A DNA stretch of 64,000 bases, taken from positions 1 to 64,000 of the forward strand of contig NZ_FCOA02000016.1 in assembly GCF_001544875.2 (NCBI RefSeq), given 5' to 3'. A program made the position numbers and the translations under genes. Source of the stretch: Caballeronia hypogeia. GTDB taxonomy: Bacteria > Pseudomonadota > Gammaproteobacteria > Burkholderiales > Burkholderiaceae. The notes beneath the pieces were generated by a model. The model made no database searches. It saw only the letters and a program-made list of their open reading frames with translations, and was not told where the DNA came from. Shown piece by piece: positions 1 through 8,649 of the stretch; within the stretch, counting starts at the first letter, position 1, and the number at the start of each line of letters is the position of its first letter.

Positions 1-68
1 GACCGTGAAACGACTCCACGCCGATGATAGTGCGGATTCCCGTGTGAAAGTAGGTAATCGTCAGGCTC
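1..68 (+). rRNA. rrf: 5S ribosomal RNA, 3' part only
   Basis: The first bases match the 3' half of a Burkholderiales 5S rRNA as I remember it: the block GTGAAACGACTCCACGCCGA, then the helix ending in GTCAGGCTCC. The 5' half is outside the window, so this is the tail of an rRNA operon reading rightward. A strong terminator follows directly, which fits the end of an rrn operon. The exact 3' end is estimated from the closing helix. Confidence 0.9.
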
Positions 69-82
69 CTCATGCCGCAAAC

Positions 83-115
83 AAAAACCCCACCCCATAA
101 AGGTGGGGTTTTTGC
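83..115 (+). terminator. Rho-independent terminator of the rRNA operon
   Basis: A perfect 12-bp stem (83-94 with 102-113) has a 7-base loop and a run of T at its right edge. The left arm is A-rich and the right arm T-rich. It lies 15 bases after the 5S rRNA and has nothing else to terminate. Confidence 0.9.
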
Positions 116-239
116 GTTCGGGCGCCGATTCTGGTCAACAGAGTTCGTTCCGACACCATCCCGCCTTCGAACGCGCAGTTTCTGTCGGTAGAATGGCATC
201 GCAAGGTTGTACCCATGTTGCCGACTTCCCGGAGCGCAT

Positions 240-884
240 ATGAGAACGAGCCTGTTGATTGCCGCCGTCAGCGCCGCGCTGCTTGTTGCAGCATGTGGCA
301 AGAAGAACGACGCGAGCGAGTCCCATCTGGGCGACGCCATTTCCGCCGACATGAAGACCAGCCGCGGCCTTCTGTGCCTGAACCGCAGCGGACGCGGCCC
401 GTACGCATTCCCATCGGTCTACAGCAACCGGGATCTCAACGAATACTCATCGTCGGTTTTGCGCGAGCAACTCGCGGCGCTCGAGAAGAGCGGGCTCATC
501 GCGCGGGCGGCCACCACTCCGGCAAACGCCGGTGCGAAACAGAACGGCGTTGCGTATAGCCTGACGGGCGAGGGACAGAAGTACGCCGTCGAGACCGCAC
601 GCCCCGCCAACGATCCGAACGCGACCAGCGACCCGCACGCGTGGATGCTTTGTTATGCCCATGTCAAGCTGGACAAGGTCGTCGGCTGGACCGAGCCCGA
701 TCCCACCGCGCATCGTTCCGACGTCACCTACACCTACAAGCTCGACAAGGTCGCTCCGTGGGTCGACGACCGCGACATCAAGCGCGCATTCCCCGAAGTG
801 ACCGCCGCCGACCGCGAATCCGGCGAAACGAAGCTGCACATGATTCTGGAGCAGCGCGAGGACGGCTGGGTGCGGGTGGACTGA
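240..884 (+). CDS. Lipoprotein of unknown function
   Basis: 214 residues. The start at 240 gives a short signal peptide ending in a lipobox, LVAAC, with the acylated cysteine at about residue 19; an upstream in-frame start at 207 would put an unlikely extension before it. The mature part is polar. It has a helical middle section resembling a winged-helix surface (LREQLAALEKSGLI) and ends in a hydrophilic beta-rich segment. I do not recognise the family. It is a single gene between the rRNA terminator and the LacI-type regulator, on the same strand as both. Lipoprotein anchoring is well supported; function is unknown. Confidence 0.8.
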   Translation: MRTSLLIAAVSAALLVAACGKKNDASESHLGDAISADMKTSRGLLCLNRSGRGPYAFPSVYSNRDLNEYSSSVLREQLAALEKSGLIARAATTPANAGAKQNGVAYSLTGEGQKYAVETARPANDPNATSDPHAWMLCYAHVKLDKVVGWTEPDPTAHRSDVTYTYKLDKVAPWVDDRDIKRAFPEVTAADRESGETKLHMILEQREDGWVRVD

Positions 885-911
885 GGCCGCGACTCAATCG
901 ACTATCCACGC

Positions 912-1952
912 ATGCCTGAGGCTCTCTTCGATCCATCCGCCGGCCCGCCGCGCATGTCCGATGTCGCGCGCCTCGCCGGCGTGTCGAAGATGACCGTGTC
1001 GCGCGTGCTCGCCGGTCACAGCGTGGCGCAGGCCACGCGCGAGCGCGTGCAAAAGGCGATCGACGAACTCGGCTATGTTGCCGATGCCGCGGCCGGCGCG
1101 CTATCGTCCGGGCGCTCGGAATTCGCCGCCGTGCTCGTGCCGTCGCTGGCCAGTTCCAACTTTTCGGATACGGTGCGGGGCCTTTCGGCATCGCTCGAAC
1201 CGCACGGATTGCAGTTGCTGATCGGTGACACGGACTATCACCTCGATCGCGAGGAACGGCTCGTGCGCTCGATGCTGCGTCATCAGCCGCGCTGCATCGC
1301 GCTGACGGGATCGCGCCACACCGACGCCACACGCACGCTGCTGCGCCGCTCGGGCGTTCCCGTCGTGGAAATGTGGGATTCGCCCGCCGATCCGATCGAT
1401 GCGGCCGTCGGCTTTTCGAATGTCAGCGCCGCGAAGGAGATGGTTCGCTATCTGGCCAGCAAGGGTTACGAGCGCATCGGCTTTCTGGGCGGCGCGAGCG
1501 AACTGGACCGTCGAGGGCTGGATCGACTGAAGGGATTTCGCGCGCAGTTGAAGGCGCTCGGTCTCGATGACGAGCGCATCATTCGCCTGGGCGACTCGCC
1601 GATCACGATGAGCCACGGCGGCCCCGCGATGGCCGCGCTGCTCGACACCTGGCCCGACACGCAGGCGGTGATGTGCGTGAGCGACATGTCCGCGTTCGGC
1701 GCGATAATGGAATGTCACCGGCGCGGCCTCAAGGTGCCGGACGATATCGCCGTCGCGGGCTTTGGCAATTTCGAGGTCGCCGCGTGCTGCACGCCATCGA
1801 TCACGACGGTTTCCGTCGATGCATACGGCATCGGCCTGCGCACCGGCGCAACCTTGCTTGCGGCGCTGGAGGCGCGCGAGCAGGACATCGTCAACAGGGC
1901 GGGGAAACGCGTGCGCGTGGCCTATTCCGTGGTGCAGCGCGACAGCGCCTGA
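912..1952 (+). CDS. LacI-family transcriptional regulator, GntR-like (sugar acid)
   Basis: 346 residues. The N-terminal LacI helix-turn-helix (SDVARLAGVSKMTVSRVL, residues 16-33) and hinge region are followed by a periplasmic-binding-protein-like effector domain to the C-terminus. The wording of the HTH and effector domain is closest to the gluconate repressor GntR branch. An internal start at 954 (residue 15) is possible, since neither start has a good ribosome binding site. The gene is followed by a perfect palindrome and by a dehydratase and dehydrogenase for sugar acids, so it most likely represses those two genes until a sugar acid such as xylonate binds. The effector is inferred from neighbours. 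Confidence 0.88.
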   Translation: MPEALFDPSAGPPRMSDVARLAGVSKMTVSRVLAGHSVAQATRERVQKAIDELGYVADAAAGALSSGRSEFAAVLVPSLASSNFSDTVRGLSASLEPHGLQLLIGDTDYHLDREERLVRSMLRHQPRCIALTGSRHTDATRTLLRRSGVPVVEMWDSPADPIDAAVGFSNVSAAKEMVRYLASKGYERIGFLGGASELDRRGLDRLKGFRAQLKALGLDDERIIRLGDSPITMSHGGPAMAALLDTWPDTQAVMCVSDMSAFGAIMECHRRGLKVPDDIAVAGFGNFEVAACCTPSITTVSVDAYGIGLRTGATLLAALEAREQDIVNRAGKRVRVAYSVVQRDSA

Positions 1953-1993
1953 GCCGGAGCACACCGTCAAACGCGTGCTAACATTGACTGAAA

Positions 1994-2007
1994 TGTTACC
2001 GGTAACG
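1994..2007 (+). promoter_or_regulatory. Palindromic operator, LacI/GntR type
   Basis: GTTACCGGTAAC at 1995-2006 is a perfect 12-base palindrome. It matches the core of the gluconate repressor (GntR, LacI family) operator as known from enterobacteria. It sits 64 bases before the dehydratase start and just after the regulator gene, so it is the likely binding site of the product of 912-1952. Confidence 0.7.
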
Positions 2008-2069
2008 CAAATACAGACAATCAGCGTCGGCGACCATGCCGGACGACTGTGAATCACGGAGAGACACCC

Positions 2070-3854
2070 ATGCCCCAACAGAATCCGAAACGCCTGCGCA
2101 GTCAGGAATGGTTCGATGACCCGTCGCACGCCGACATGACCGCACTCTACGTCGAGCGCTTCATGAACTATGGCCTGACGCGCGAAGAGCTGCAGTCGGG
2201 CCGTCCGATCATCGGCATCGCGCAGACGGGCAGCGATCTTGCGCCATGCAACCGGCATCACATCGAACTGGCCGCGCGCACGAAGGCGGGCATTCGGGAC
2301 GCCGGCGGCATTCCGATGGAGTTTCCCGTGCATCCGCTCGCGGAGCAGAGCCGCCGCCCGACCGCCGCGCTCGACCGCAATCTCGCGTATCTCGGCCTGG
2401 TCGAAATCCTGCACGGTTTTCCGCTCGATGGCGTCGTGCTCACCACCGGCTGCGACAAGACCACGCCCGCCTGTCTGATGGCCGCGGCGACCGTCGACAT
2501 GCCCGCCATCGTCCTATCGGGCGGACCGATGCTCGACGGCTGGTACGAAGGCAAGCGCGTCGGTTCGGGCACCGTGATCTGGCACGCGCGCAATCTGCTC
2601 GCGGCGGGCGAGATCGACTATGAAGGCTTCATGCGGCTGACGACCGCGTCGTCGCCGTCCATCGGCCATTGCAACACGATGGGCACCGCGCTTTCGATGA
2701 ACAGCATCGCCGAAGCGCTCGGCATGTCGCTGCCGACTTGCGCGAGCATTCCCGCCGCGTATCGCGAGCGCGGACAGATGGCGTACGCCACGGGCAAGCG
2801 TATCGTCGACATGGTGCGGGAGGATCTGAAGCCCTCGAAAATCATGACGCGCGACGCGTTCATCAACGCGATCGTGGTGGCGTCGGCGCTCGGCGCTTCG
2901 ACGAATTGCCCGCCGCATCTGATCGCGATCGCGCGGCACATGGGCATCGAACTGAGTCTCGACGACTGGCAGCGCTACGGCGAGCAAGTGCCGCTCATCG
3001 TGAACTGCATGCCCGCGGGCGAATATCTCGGTGAGAGTTTTCATCGCTCGGGCGGCGTGCCCGCCGTCATGCGGCAACTCGACGAAGCGGGTCTCATCCG
3101 GCGCGATTGCCTGACGGTGTCGGGTAAAAGCATCGGCGAGATCGCGAGCGAGGCGCCCAGCGCCGATCACGAAGTCATCCGCACGGCGCAGGACCCGCTC
3201 AAGCACGGCGCGGGCTTCATGGTGCTGTCGGGCAATTTCTTCGACAGCGCGATCATGAAGATGTCGGTCGTCGGCGATGCATTCAGAAAGACCTATCTCA
3301 GCGAGCCGGGCGCTGAGAACACTTTCGAAGCGCGCGCGATCGTCTTCGATGGTCCCGAGGACTATCACGCGCGCATCAACGATCCGTCGCTCGAGATCGA
3401 CGAGCACTGCATCCTCGTGATTCGCGGCTGTGGCACGGTGGGTTATCCGGGCAGCGCGGAAGTGGTGAACATGGCGCCGCCTGCCGAGATGATCAAGCGC
3501 GGCATCGATTCATTGCCGTGCATGGGCGATGGCCGGCAAAGCGGTACGTCGGCGAGCCCGTCGATCCTCAACATGTCGCCGGAAGCGGCGGTGGGCGGCG
3601 GCCTCGCGCTATTGCGCACGAACGACCGCGTGCGTGTCGATCTGAATGCGCGCAGCGTGAACGTGCTGCTCGACGAAACCGAACTCGAAAGCCGTCGCGC
3701 GCATTCGGCGTTCGCCACGCCGGTCGCGCAGACGCCGTGGCAGGAGCTGTATCGGCAGACGGTCGGGCAGTTGTCGACGGGCGGATGCCTGGAGCCCGCC
3801 ACGCTGTACCTGAAGGTGATCGACACGCGCGGCAATCCGCGTCATTCACACTGA
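2070..3854 (+). CDS. xylD: IlvD/Edd-family dehydratase, D-xylonate dehydratase type
   Basis: 594 residues, close to the roughly 590 of Caulobacter XylD, which it resembles along its whole length. It should remove water from a sugar acid such as D-xylonate to give the 2-keto-3-deoxy acid, using an Fe-S cluster and Mg2+ in the cytoplasm. Cysteines at 60 (APCNRH), 128 (TTGCDKTTP) and 201 (GHCNTMG) are in the expected cluster-ligand positions. The start at 2070 has a GGAGAG ribosome binding site; the in-frame start at 2049 does not. The SDR begins 10 bases after the stop. Substrate choice between xylonate and another aldonate such as arabinonate cannot be settled from sequence alone. Confidence 0.88.
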   Translation: MPQQNPKRLRSQEWFDDPSHADMTALYVERFMNYGLTREELQSGRPIIGIAQTGSDLAPCNRHHIELAARTKAGIRDAGGIPMEFPVHPLAEQSRRPTAALDRNLAYLGLVEILHGFPLDGVVLTTGCDKTTPACLMAAATVDMPAIVLSGGPMLDGWYEGKRVGSGTVIWHARNLLAAGEIDYEGFMRLTTASSPSIGHCNTMGTALSMNSIAEALGMSLPTCASIPAAYRERGQMAYATGKRIVDMVREDLKPSKIMTRDAFINAIVVASALGASTNCPPHLIAIARHMGIELSLDDWQRYGEQVPLIVNCMPAGEYLGESFHRSGGVPAVMRQLDEAGLIRRDCLTVSGKSIGEIASEAPSADHEVIRTAQDPLKHGAGFMVLSGNFFDSAIMKMSVVGDAFRKTYLSEPGAENTFEARAIVFDGPEDYHARINDPSLEIDEHCILVIRGCGTVGYPGSAEVVNMAPPAEMIKRGIDSLPCMGDGRQSGTSASPSILNMSPEAAVGGGLALLRTNDRVRVDLNARSVNVLLDETELESRRAHSAFATPVAQTPWQELYRQTVGQLSTGGCLEPATLYLKVIDTRGNPRHSH

Positions 3855-3864
3855 GCGAGCGGCC

Positions 3865-4632
3865 ATGTCCTACGCCATCTATCCGAGTCTTGCGGAGCAG
3901 CGTGTCGTCGTGACGGGCGGCGGCAGCGGCATCGGCGCGGCGATCGTCGAGGCGTTCGCGAAGCAGGGCGCGCGCGTGTATTTCATCGATGTCGCCGAAG
4001 CCGATTCGCGGCAACTCGAACAATCGCTCGCGGGCGAACGGCACGCGCCGAAGTTCCTGCGCTGCGATTTGCGCGACATCGCCGCCATCGAACAGACTTT
4101 CGCTGCGATCGCCGGCGAGGCCGGTTCCATCGACGTGCTCGTCAACAACGCCGCGAGCGACGACCGGCATCAGTGGGACGACGTGAGCGCCGCGTACTGG
4201 GACGAGCGCATGGCGGTCAACCTGCGGCATCAGTTCTTCTGCGCGCAGGCCGCGGCGAAGCATATGCGCGCGACACGGCACGGCGCGATCGTCAACATGG
4301 GTTCGATCTCATGGCATCTCGCGCTGCCGGATCTCACGCTCTACATGACGGCGAAGGCCGCGATCGAAGGCCTGACGCGCGGGCTCGCGCGCGAGCTCGG
4401 CGCGCACGGCATTCGCGTGAACACGGTGATTCCGGGCGCCGTGCGCACGCCGCGTCAGATGAAGCTGTGGCAATCGCCGGAAAGCGAGGGGCAACTGCTC
4501 GCGCAGCAATGCCTGCACGAGCGTATCGACCCTGAACACGTCGCGCGGATGGTGCTGTTCCTCGCCTCCGACGACGCCGCCCGCTGCACCGCGCGCGACT
4601 ACTATGTCGATGCGGGCTGGTTCGGCACCTGA
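3865..4632 (+). CDS. xylB: SDR oxidoreductase, D-xylose 1-dehydrogenase type
   Basis: 255 residues, with a clear resemblance to Caulobacter XylB (NAD-dependent D-xylose dehydrogenase), including the N-terminal AIYPSL stretch. Rossmann motif TGGGSGIG is near residue 17, NNA near 94, and the catalytic Ser-Tyr-Lys is seen as GSISWH and LYMTAK. It probably oxidises the aldose to the lactone that gives the acid used by the dehydratase just upstream. With the regulator this makes the start of an oxidative (Weimberg/Dahms-type) pentose route. Later enzymes of that route are not in the window. Another aldose is possible. Confidence 0.85.
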   Translation: MSYAIYPSLAEQRVVVTGGGSGIGAAIVEAFAKQGARVYFIDVAEADSRQLEQSLAGERHAPKFLRCDLRDIAAIEQTFAAIAGEAGSIDVLVNNAASDDRHQWDDVSAAYWDERMAVNLRHQFFCAQAAAKHMRATRHGAIVNMGSISWHLALPDLTLYMTAKAAIEGLTRGLARELGAHGIRVNTVIPGAVRTPRQMKLWQSPESEGQLLAQQCLHERIDPEHVARMVLFLASDDAARCTARDYYVDAGWFGT

Positions 4633-4647
4633 CGCGAGCCAGCGCGT

Positions 4648-4980
4648 TCAGACCCGCGCGTCGCGCCGGCGCGACGATTTCGGCGTCGGCTTGATCGTCG
4701 GCACGGTGCCGCTTTCGATGTAGTGCTGCACGGTATCGGCGGCTTCGTGGTAGTCGCGCTCGTCGAGCCAATGCCAGACCGCGGCGAGAAACAGGCCGAG
4801 CCCGCCATGCCCGCAATGGGCAATGACATCGGCAATACCTTCGGCAAGCGCCTCGTCGCGGCCTTCGGGCCGAAATGCGCTCGCTACGTGCGACGCGGCG
4901 CGTGACACCAGCATCGCGTGCATCGTATGCAGTTGCGGATTGAACGTGTGTACCGCGAGTCTTGCCGGCGTGCTGCCCAT
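4648..4980 (-). CDS. Conserved small protein of unknown function
   Basis: 110 residues, convergent with the SDR gene and only 15 bases from it. The sequence has a hydrophobic, histidine-containing middle (ADVIAHCGHGGLGLFLAAVW) followed by an acidic helical stretch and a basic tail. No signal peptide or family is recognised. Coding is supported by codon use, a lack of a competing frame and tight packing with the neighbour. Confidence 0.6.
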   Translation of the reverse strand: MGSTPARLAVHTFNPQLHTMHAMLVSRAASHVASAFRPEGRDEALAEGIADVIAHCGHGGLGLFLAAVWHWLDERDYHEAADTVQHYIESGTVPTIKPTPKSSRRRDARV

Positions 4981-5272
4981 TTGACGCCCCCGTCTCAGAT
5001 TCCGGCGTGCTGCGCGCTGCGATACGGCATCGATGCCGAAATGCGAGCGCGCGCCGCGCCTTGGTTATTTCGAAAGCGCCGCAGGGGCGCCGGGGAGGGC
5101 CGATGCAAGAAGCGGGCCGGAGGCTGTGATTCACCTGCGGAATGGCCGTGTTCGCCTTGTGTGGCTTGGCATGACGCATGCGTGAGAACATCGGCCATAA
5201 AAGCGCGCAAAGACGCGAATCCCTGCATTTCGTACAATCGCTTGCCCGTTGCTGCATGCCTTCGATCAAAAC

Positions 5273-6439
5273 ATGCGCCTTTCATCTATTTTTTCCGTCG
5301 CCGTGATCGTGCGGCCCTTGCACGCCGCGTTATGGGCGCTCGCGGTCCTCGCGGGATGCACGTCGGGTACCCCGGCTCGCAGCGGGGAGCCGGCTTCCGC
5401 GCCCGAGGCGCAGCAGCCGCAGCCGCTTCATCACGCGAAGCGCACGGCATCGGGCTTCGAGAACAACTACGGCACGCTGCCGCGCGAATCGTTTCTGAAG
5501 TGGCGCTGGGAACGCTTCACGCAGGACTTGCCGAAACCGCCCGCGAACGGCTATGGCTTTCCGATGGCGCATCCCGACGTCACGTGGCTGAAGGCGAACC
5601 GCACCGTCGATACGCTCACGTGGGTCGGTCATGCCACCGCGCTGGTGCAGATCAACGGCGTGAATGTCCTCACCGATCCGCAGTTCTCCGAGCGCGCGTC
5701 GCCGTTCTCGTTCGTGGGCCCGAAGCGCAAGACGCCGCCGGGCCTCACGCTCGACGAATTGCCGCACATCGACATCGTGCTGATTTCGCACAATCACTAC
5801 GATCATCTCGACCGCCCGAGCGTCGAAGCGCTCAATCGCCAGGCGGGCGGGCCGCCGCGTTTTCTCGTGCCGCTGGGCATCAAGGAGTGGATGAACGACA
5901 TTGGCGTGACGAATGTGGAAGAGCTCGACTGGAGCGACGAGACTCACGCGAGCGGCCTCGATATCTGGTTCGTGCCGAGCCAGCACTGGTCCGCGCGCAC
6001 GCCGTTCGACCGTTCGGAAACGCTGTGGGGCGGCTGGGTCGTGAAGACGCCCGCGGGCGCGGCGCGTCCGTACTCGTTCTGGTTCGCGGGCGACACCGGC
6101 TATTCGCGCGATTTCCGCGACATCGGCGCGCACTTCGGCGGCTTCGACCTCGCGCTCATTCCGGTCGGCGCCTACGACCCGCGCTGGTTCATGCACGCGC
6201 AGCACGTCGATCCGGAAGAGGCGGTGCGCATCTTCCAGGACGTGCACGCGAAAAGGGCGATCGGCATTCACTGGGGCAGCTTCGAGCTCACCGACGAACC
6301 GCTCGACGAGCCGCCGCGCCGTCTCGCCCAGGCCGTGCGCGACGCCGGCCTGCCGGCGGAATCCTTCACCGTGTTGAAACACGGTGAAATGATTGAACTC
6401 GCGACGCCGCCCTCAAGCGCGGCCACACTGCGCCGTTAA
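5273..6439 (+). CDS. Lipoprotein metallo-beta-lactamase-fold hydrolase (NAPE-PLD/UlaG-like)
   Basis: 388 residues. The start at 5273 gives a signal peptide with lipobox LAVLAGC, so the enzyme should be anchored at a membrane facing the periplasm. The zinc motif HxHxDH is present as HNHYDH (about residue 173), with further metal ligands in FAGDTGYS and IGIHWGSFE. The overall pattern, including GHATALVQ before the motif, is that of the UlaG/RomA/NAPE-phospholipase D-like branch of the MBL fold. Members cleave phosphodiester or lactone bonds; the substrate here is unknown. It stands alone before the Wsp operon, about 100 bases from it. Confidence 0.82.
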   Translation: MRLSSIFSVAVIVRPLHAALWALAVLAGCTSGTPARSGEPASAPEAQQPQPLHHAKRTASGFENNYGTLPRESFLKWRWERFTQDLPKPPANGYGFPMAHPDVTWLKANRTVDTLTWVGHATALVQINGVNVLTDPQFSERASPFSFVGPKRKTPPGLTLDELPHIDIVLISHNHYDHLDRPSVEALNRQAGGPPRFLVPLGIKEWMNDIGVTNVEELDWSDETHASGLDIWFVPSQHWSARTPFDRSETLWGGWVVKTPAGAARPYSFWFAGDTGYSRDFRDIGAHFGGFDLALIPVGAYDPRWFMHAQHVDPEEAVRIFQDVHAKRAIGIHWGSFELTDEPLDEPPRRLAQAVRDAGLPAESFTVLKHGEMIELATPPSSAATLRR

Positions 6440-6540
6440 CACGGTCTGGCAGCGCGGCTTTCGCGCGCGCAATTTCATCTGCATTCGAGACGCCCCGACA
6501 CCGGGCGGGCTCGACTTCATCCTCTGATAGGGCTCAACGC

Positions 6541-8166
6541 GTGAAGCAACTGTCCATCCGGCATCGCATCCTGGCCAGCTTCGGCATCATTCTCACCCTG
6601 ATGCTCGTCATGGCGGCCCTGTCATACACCCTGCTCGGCGGCATCGACCGCGAGGCGAAGAGCCTCGAGGACGATTCCATGGTCGGCTTCGCGCTCTCCA
6701 ACGATATGCGCGCGGCGTGGTTCGAGAACTACACGATCACGCAGCGGCTCGTGTTCATCGACAGCGACGCGGAGCAGATGCGCCGCGACACGCAACGTCT
6801 GACCGAAACCCGCGCCACGCTCGACAAGCTGATGGACACCTACGTGCCCACCATCCTCGAAGACGAAGACCGCCGCCTCTACAACGATTTCAAGCGCCAG
6901 CGCGAACTCTATGCGCCGGCTCAGGATCAGGCGCTGCGTGAGCTCGCAAGCTCGAAGGACGCGGCCATCGCGACCTTCAACACGCGCCTGACGCCCGTCT
7001 GGGAAGCCGGGCAGAGCGCGGCGCGCGCGCTCGTCGACCACAACGAGACGTTCAACTCGAAGTCGGTGGAAAGCATTCGCGGCTCGGTGCAGAAGTCGGA
7101 GATCACGCTCGTCGTCATCATGCTCGCGGCGATCGCGGCGGCGGCCGTGCTCGGCTTCATGCTGATGAAGGCGCTGACCGTGCCGATGCTGCGTCTCGTC
7201 GACGTGGTCGACAAGATGCGCACCGGCGACCTCACGCAACGGCTGGCGCTCGCGCGCCGCGACGAATTCGGCACGCTGGAGGCAGGCTTCAACCGCATGA
7301 CGGACGAACTCACCGGCCTCGTCAGCCAGGCGCAGAAATCGGCGGTGCAGGTGACGACGTCGGTCTCCGAGATCGCGGCCACCGCGCGCGAGCAGCAGGC
7401 CACCGCGAGCGAGACGGCGGCGACCACGACGGAAATCGGCGCGACGTCGCGGGAGATTTTCGCCACTGCGCGCGACCTCGTGCGCACGATGAACGAAGTG
7501 TCGGGCGTGGCCGAGCAATCGGCGTCGCTGGCCGGCACGGGCCAGGCGGGCCTGACGCGCATGGAAGAAACCATGCGCTCCGTCATGGAAGCGGCGGGCT
7601 CGGTGAACGGCAAGCTCGCGATCCTGAACGAGAAGGCGGGCAACATCAATCAGGTGGTCGCGACGATCACGAAGGTCGCGGATCAGACCAATCTGTTGTC
7701 GCTGAACGCGGCGATCGAAGCAGAAAAGGCCGGCGAGTACGGGCGCGGCTTCGCGGTCGTGGCGACCGAGATTCGCCGACTCGCGGATCAGACGGCGGTC
7801 GCCACTTTCGATATCGAGCAGATGGTGAAGGAGATCCAGTCGGCGGTCGCCGCGGGCGTGATGGGCATGGACAAGTTCTCCGAGGAAGTGCGCCGAGGCA
7901 TGCTCGACGTGCAGCAGGTCGGCGGGCAGCTCTCGCAGATCATCCATCAGGTGCAGACGCTCGCGCCGCGCGTGTCGATGATCAACGAGGGCATGCAGAC
8001 GCAGGCCACCGGCGCGGACCAGATTTCGCAGGCGCTCTCGCAATTGTCCGAGGCCGCGCAACAGACCGCCGAATCGCTGCGCCAGTCGACGCAGGCGATC
8101 GACGATCTCACGCACGTCGCCAACGGTCTGCGCACGGGCGTGTCGCGCTTCAAGGTGGCGGCTTAA
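6541..8166 (+). CDS. wspA: Methyl-accepting receptor of the Wsp system
   Basis: 541 residues, GTG start. One membrane helix lies at about 12-32 and a second at about 187-212, enclosing a periplasmic four-helix sensor of about 150 residues. A HAMP domain (213-265) and a long MCP signalling coiled coil follow, with the conserved tip NLLSLNAAIEAEKAGE near residue 384. WspA is known to cluster laterally and sense surface contact or envelope stress. It is first in a seven-gene run in the canonical order wspABCDEFR, 12 bases before wspB. The ribosome binding site before GTG is weak. Confidence 0.92.
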   Translation: MKQLSIRHRILASFGIILTLMLVMAALSYTLLGGIDREAKSLEDDSMVGFALSNDMRAAWFENYTITQRLVFIDSDAEQMRRDTQRLTETRATLDKLMDTYVPTILEDEDRRLYNDFKRQRELYAPAQDQALRELASSKDAAIATFNTRLTPVWEAGQSAARALVDHNETFNSKSVESIRGSVQKSEITLVVIMLAAIAAAAVLGFMLMKALTVPMLRLVDVVDKMRTGDLTQRLALARRDEFGTLEAGFNRMTDELTGLVSQAQKSAVQVTTSVSEIAATAREQQATASETAATTTEIGATSREIFATARDLVRTMNEVSGVAEQSASLAGTGQAGLTRMEETMRSVMEAAGSVNGKLAILNEKAGNINQVVATITKVADQTNLLSLNAAIEAEKAGEYGRGFAVVATEIRRLADQTAVATFDIEQMVKEIQSAVAAGVMGMDKFSEEVRRGMLDVQQVGGQLSQIIHQVQTLAPRVSMINEGMQTQATGADQISQALSQLSEAAQQTAESLRQSTQAIDDLTHVANGLRTGVSRFKVAA

Positions 8167-8178
8167 GGGCGCGCCGAG

Positions 8179-8649
8179 ATGCTCTTCGTCCAGTTCACGC
8201 TCGGCCCCGACCGTTACCTGCTCGACAGCGCGCAGATCGAGCGCATGCTGCCGCTCGCGCCGCTCAAGACGCTGCCGGGCGCGCCCGCATGGGTCGCGGG
8301 CGTGCTCGATCATGAAGGCGCGAGCGTGCCCGTGATCGATCTCGCGGGGCTCGCGCTCGCGCGGCCGTCGCAGGAAAGGCTCTCGACGCGGCTCGCGCTG
8401 GTCGCGTATCCGCGACGTGGCGACGATGGCGTGACAACGCATCATCGTCTTGGCCTGCTGCTCGAACAGGCGACGCGCACTGTCGCTTTCGATGCCGCCT
8501 CGTTCAGCGATGCGGGCATCGACACGCCGCACGCGCGCTATCTCGGTCCGCTCACCCGCGACGAAGCGGGCCTGCTGCAATGGGTGCGCATCGAGCATCT
8601 GCTGCCCGACGACGTGCAGGCGCTGCTCTTTGCCGGGAGCCGTGCATGA
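8179..8649 (+). CDS. wspB: CheW-like coupling protein of the Wsp system
   Basis: 156 residues, a single CheW domain: it opens with LFVQFTLGPDRYLLDSAQIERM, shortened here as the beta-strand start, and contains WVAGVLDHEG and PVIDLAGLAL, the usual CheW fold markers. It should couple the receptor WspA to the kinase WspE. The 3' end overlaps the next gene by four bases (ATGA), which implies translational coupling. Position and size agree with WspB of Pseudomonas. Confidence 0.88.
   Translation: MLFVQFTLGPDRYLLDSAQIERMLPLAPLKTLPGAPAWVAGVLDHEGASVPVIDLAGLALARPSQERLSTRLALVAYPRRGDDGVTTHHRLGLLLEQATRTVAFDAASFSDAGIDTPHARYLGPLTRDEAGLLQWVRIEHLLPDDVQALLFAGSRA

Noticed and set aside
1..68. Complete 5S rRNA gene
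   Set aside because: Only the 3' part is inside the window; the 5' part with its first helix strand is missing.
4659..4676. GC-rich palindrome as a terminator between the SDR and the small minus-strand gene
   Set aside because: It lies inside the 3' coding part of the minus-strand gene and has no T-run on the plus strand long enough to be convincing.
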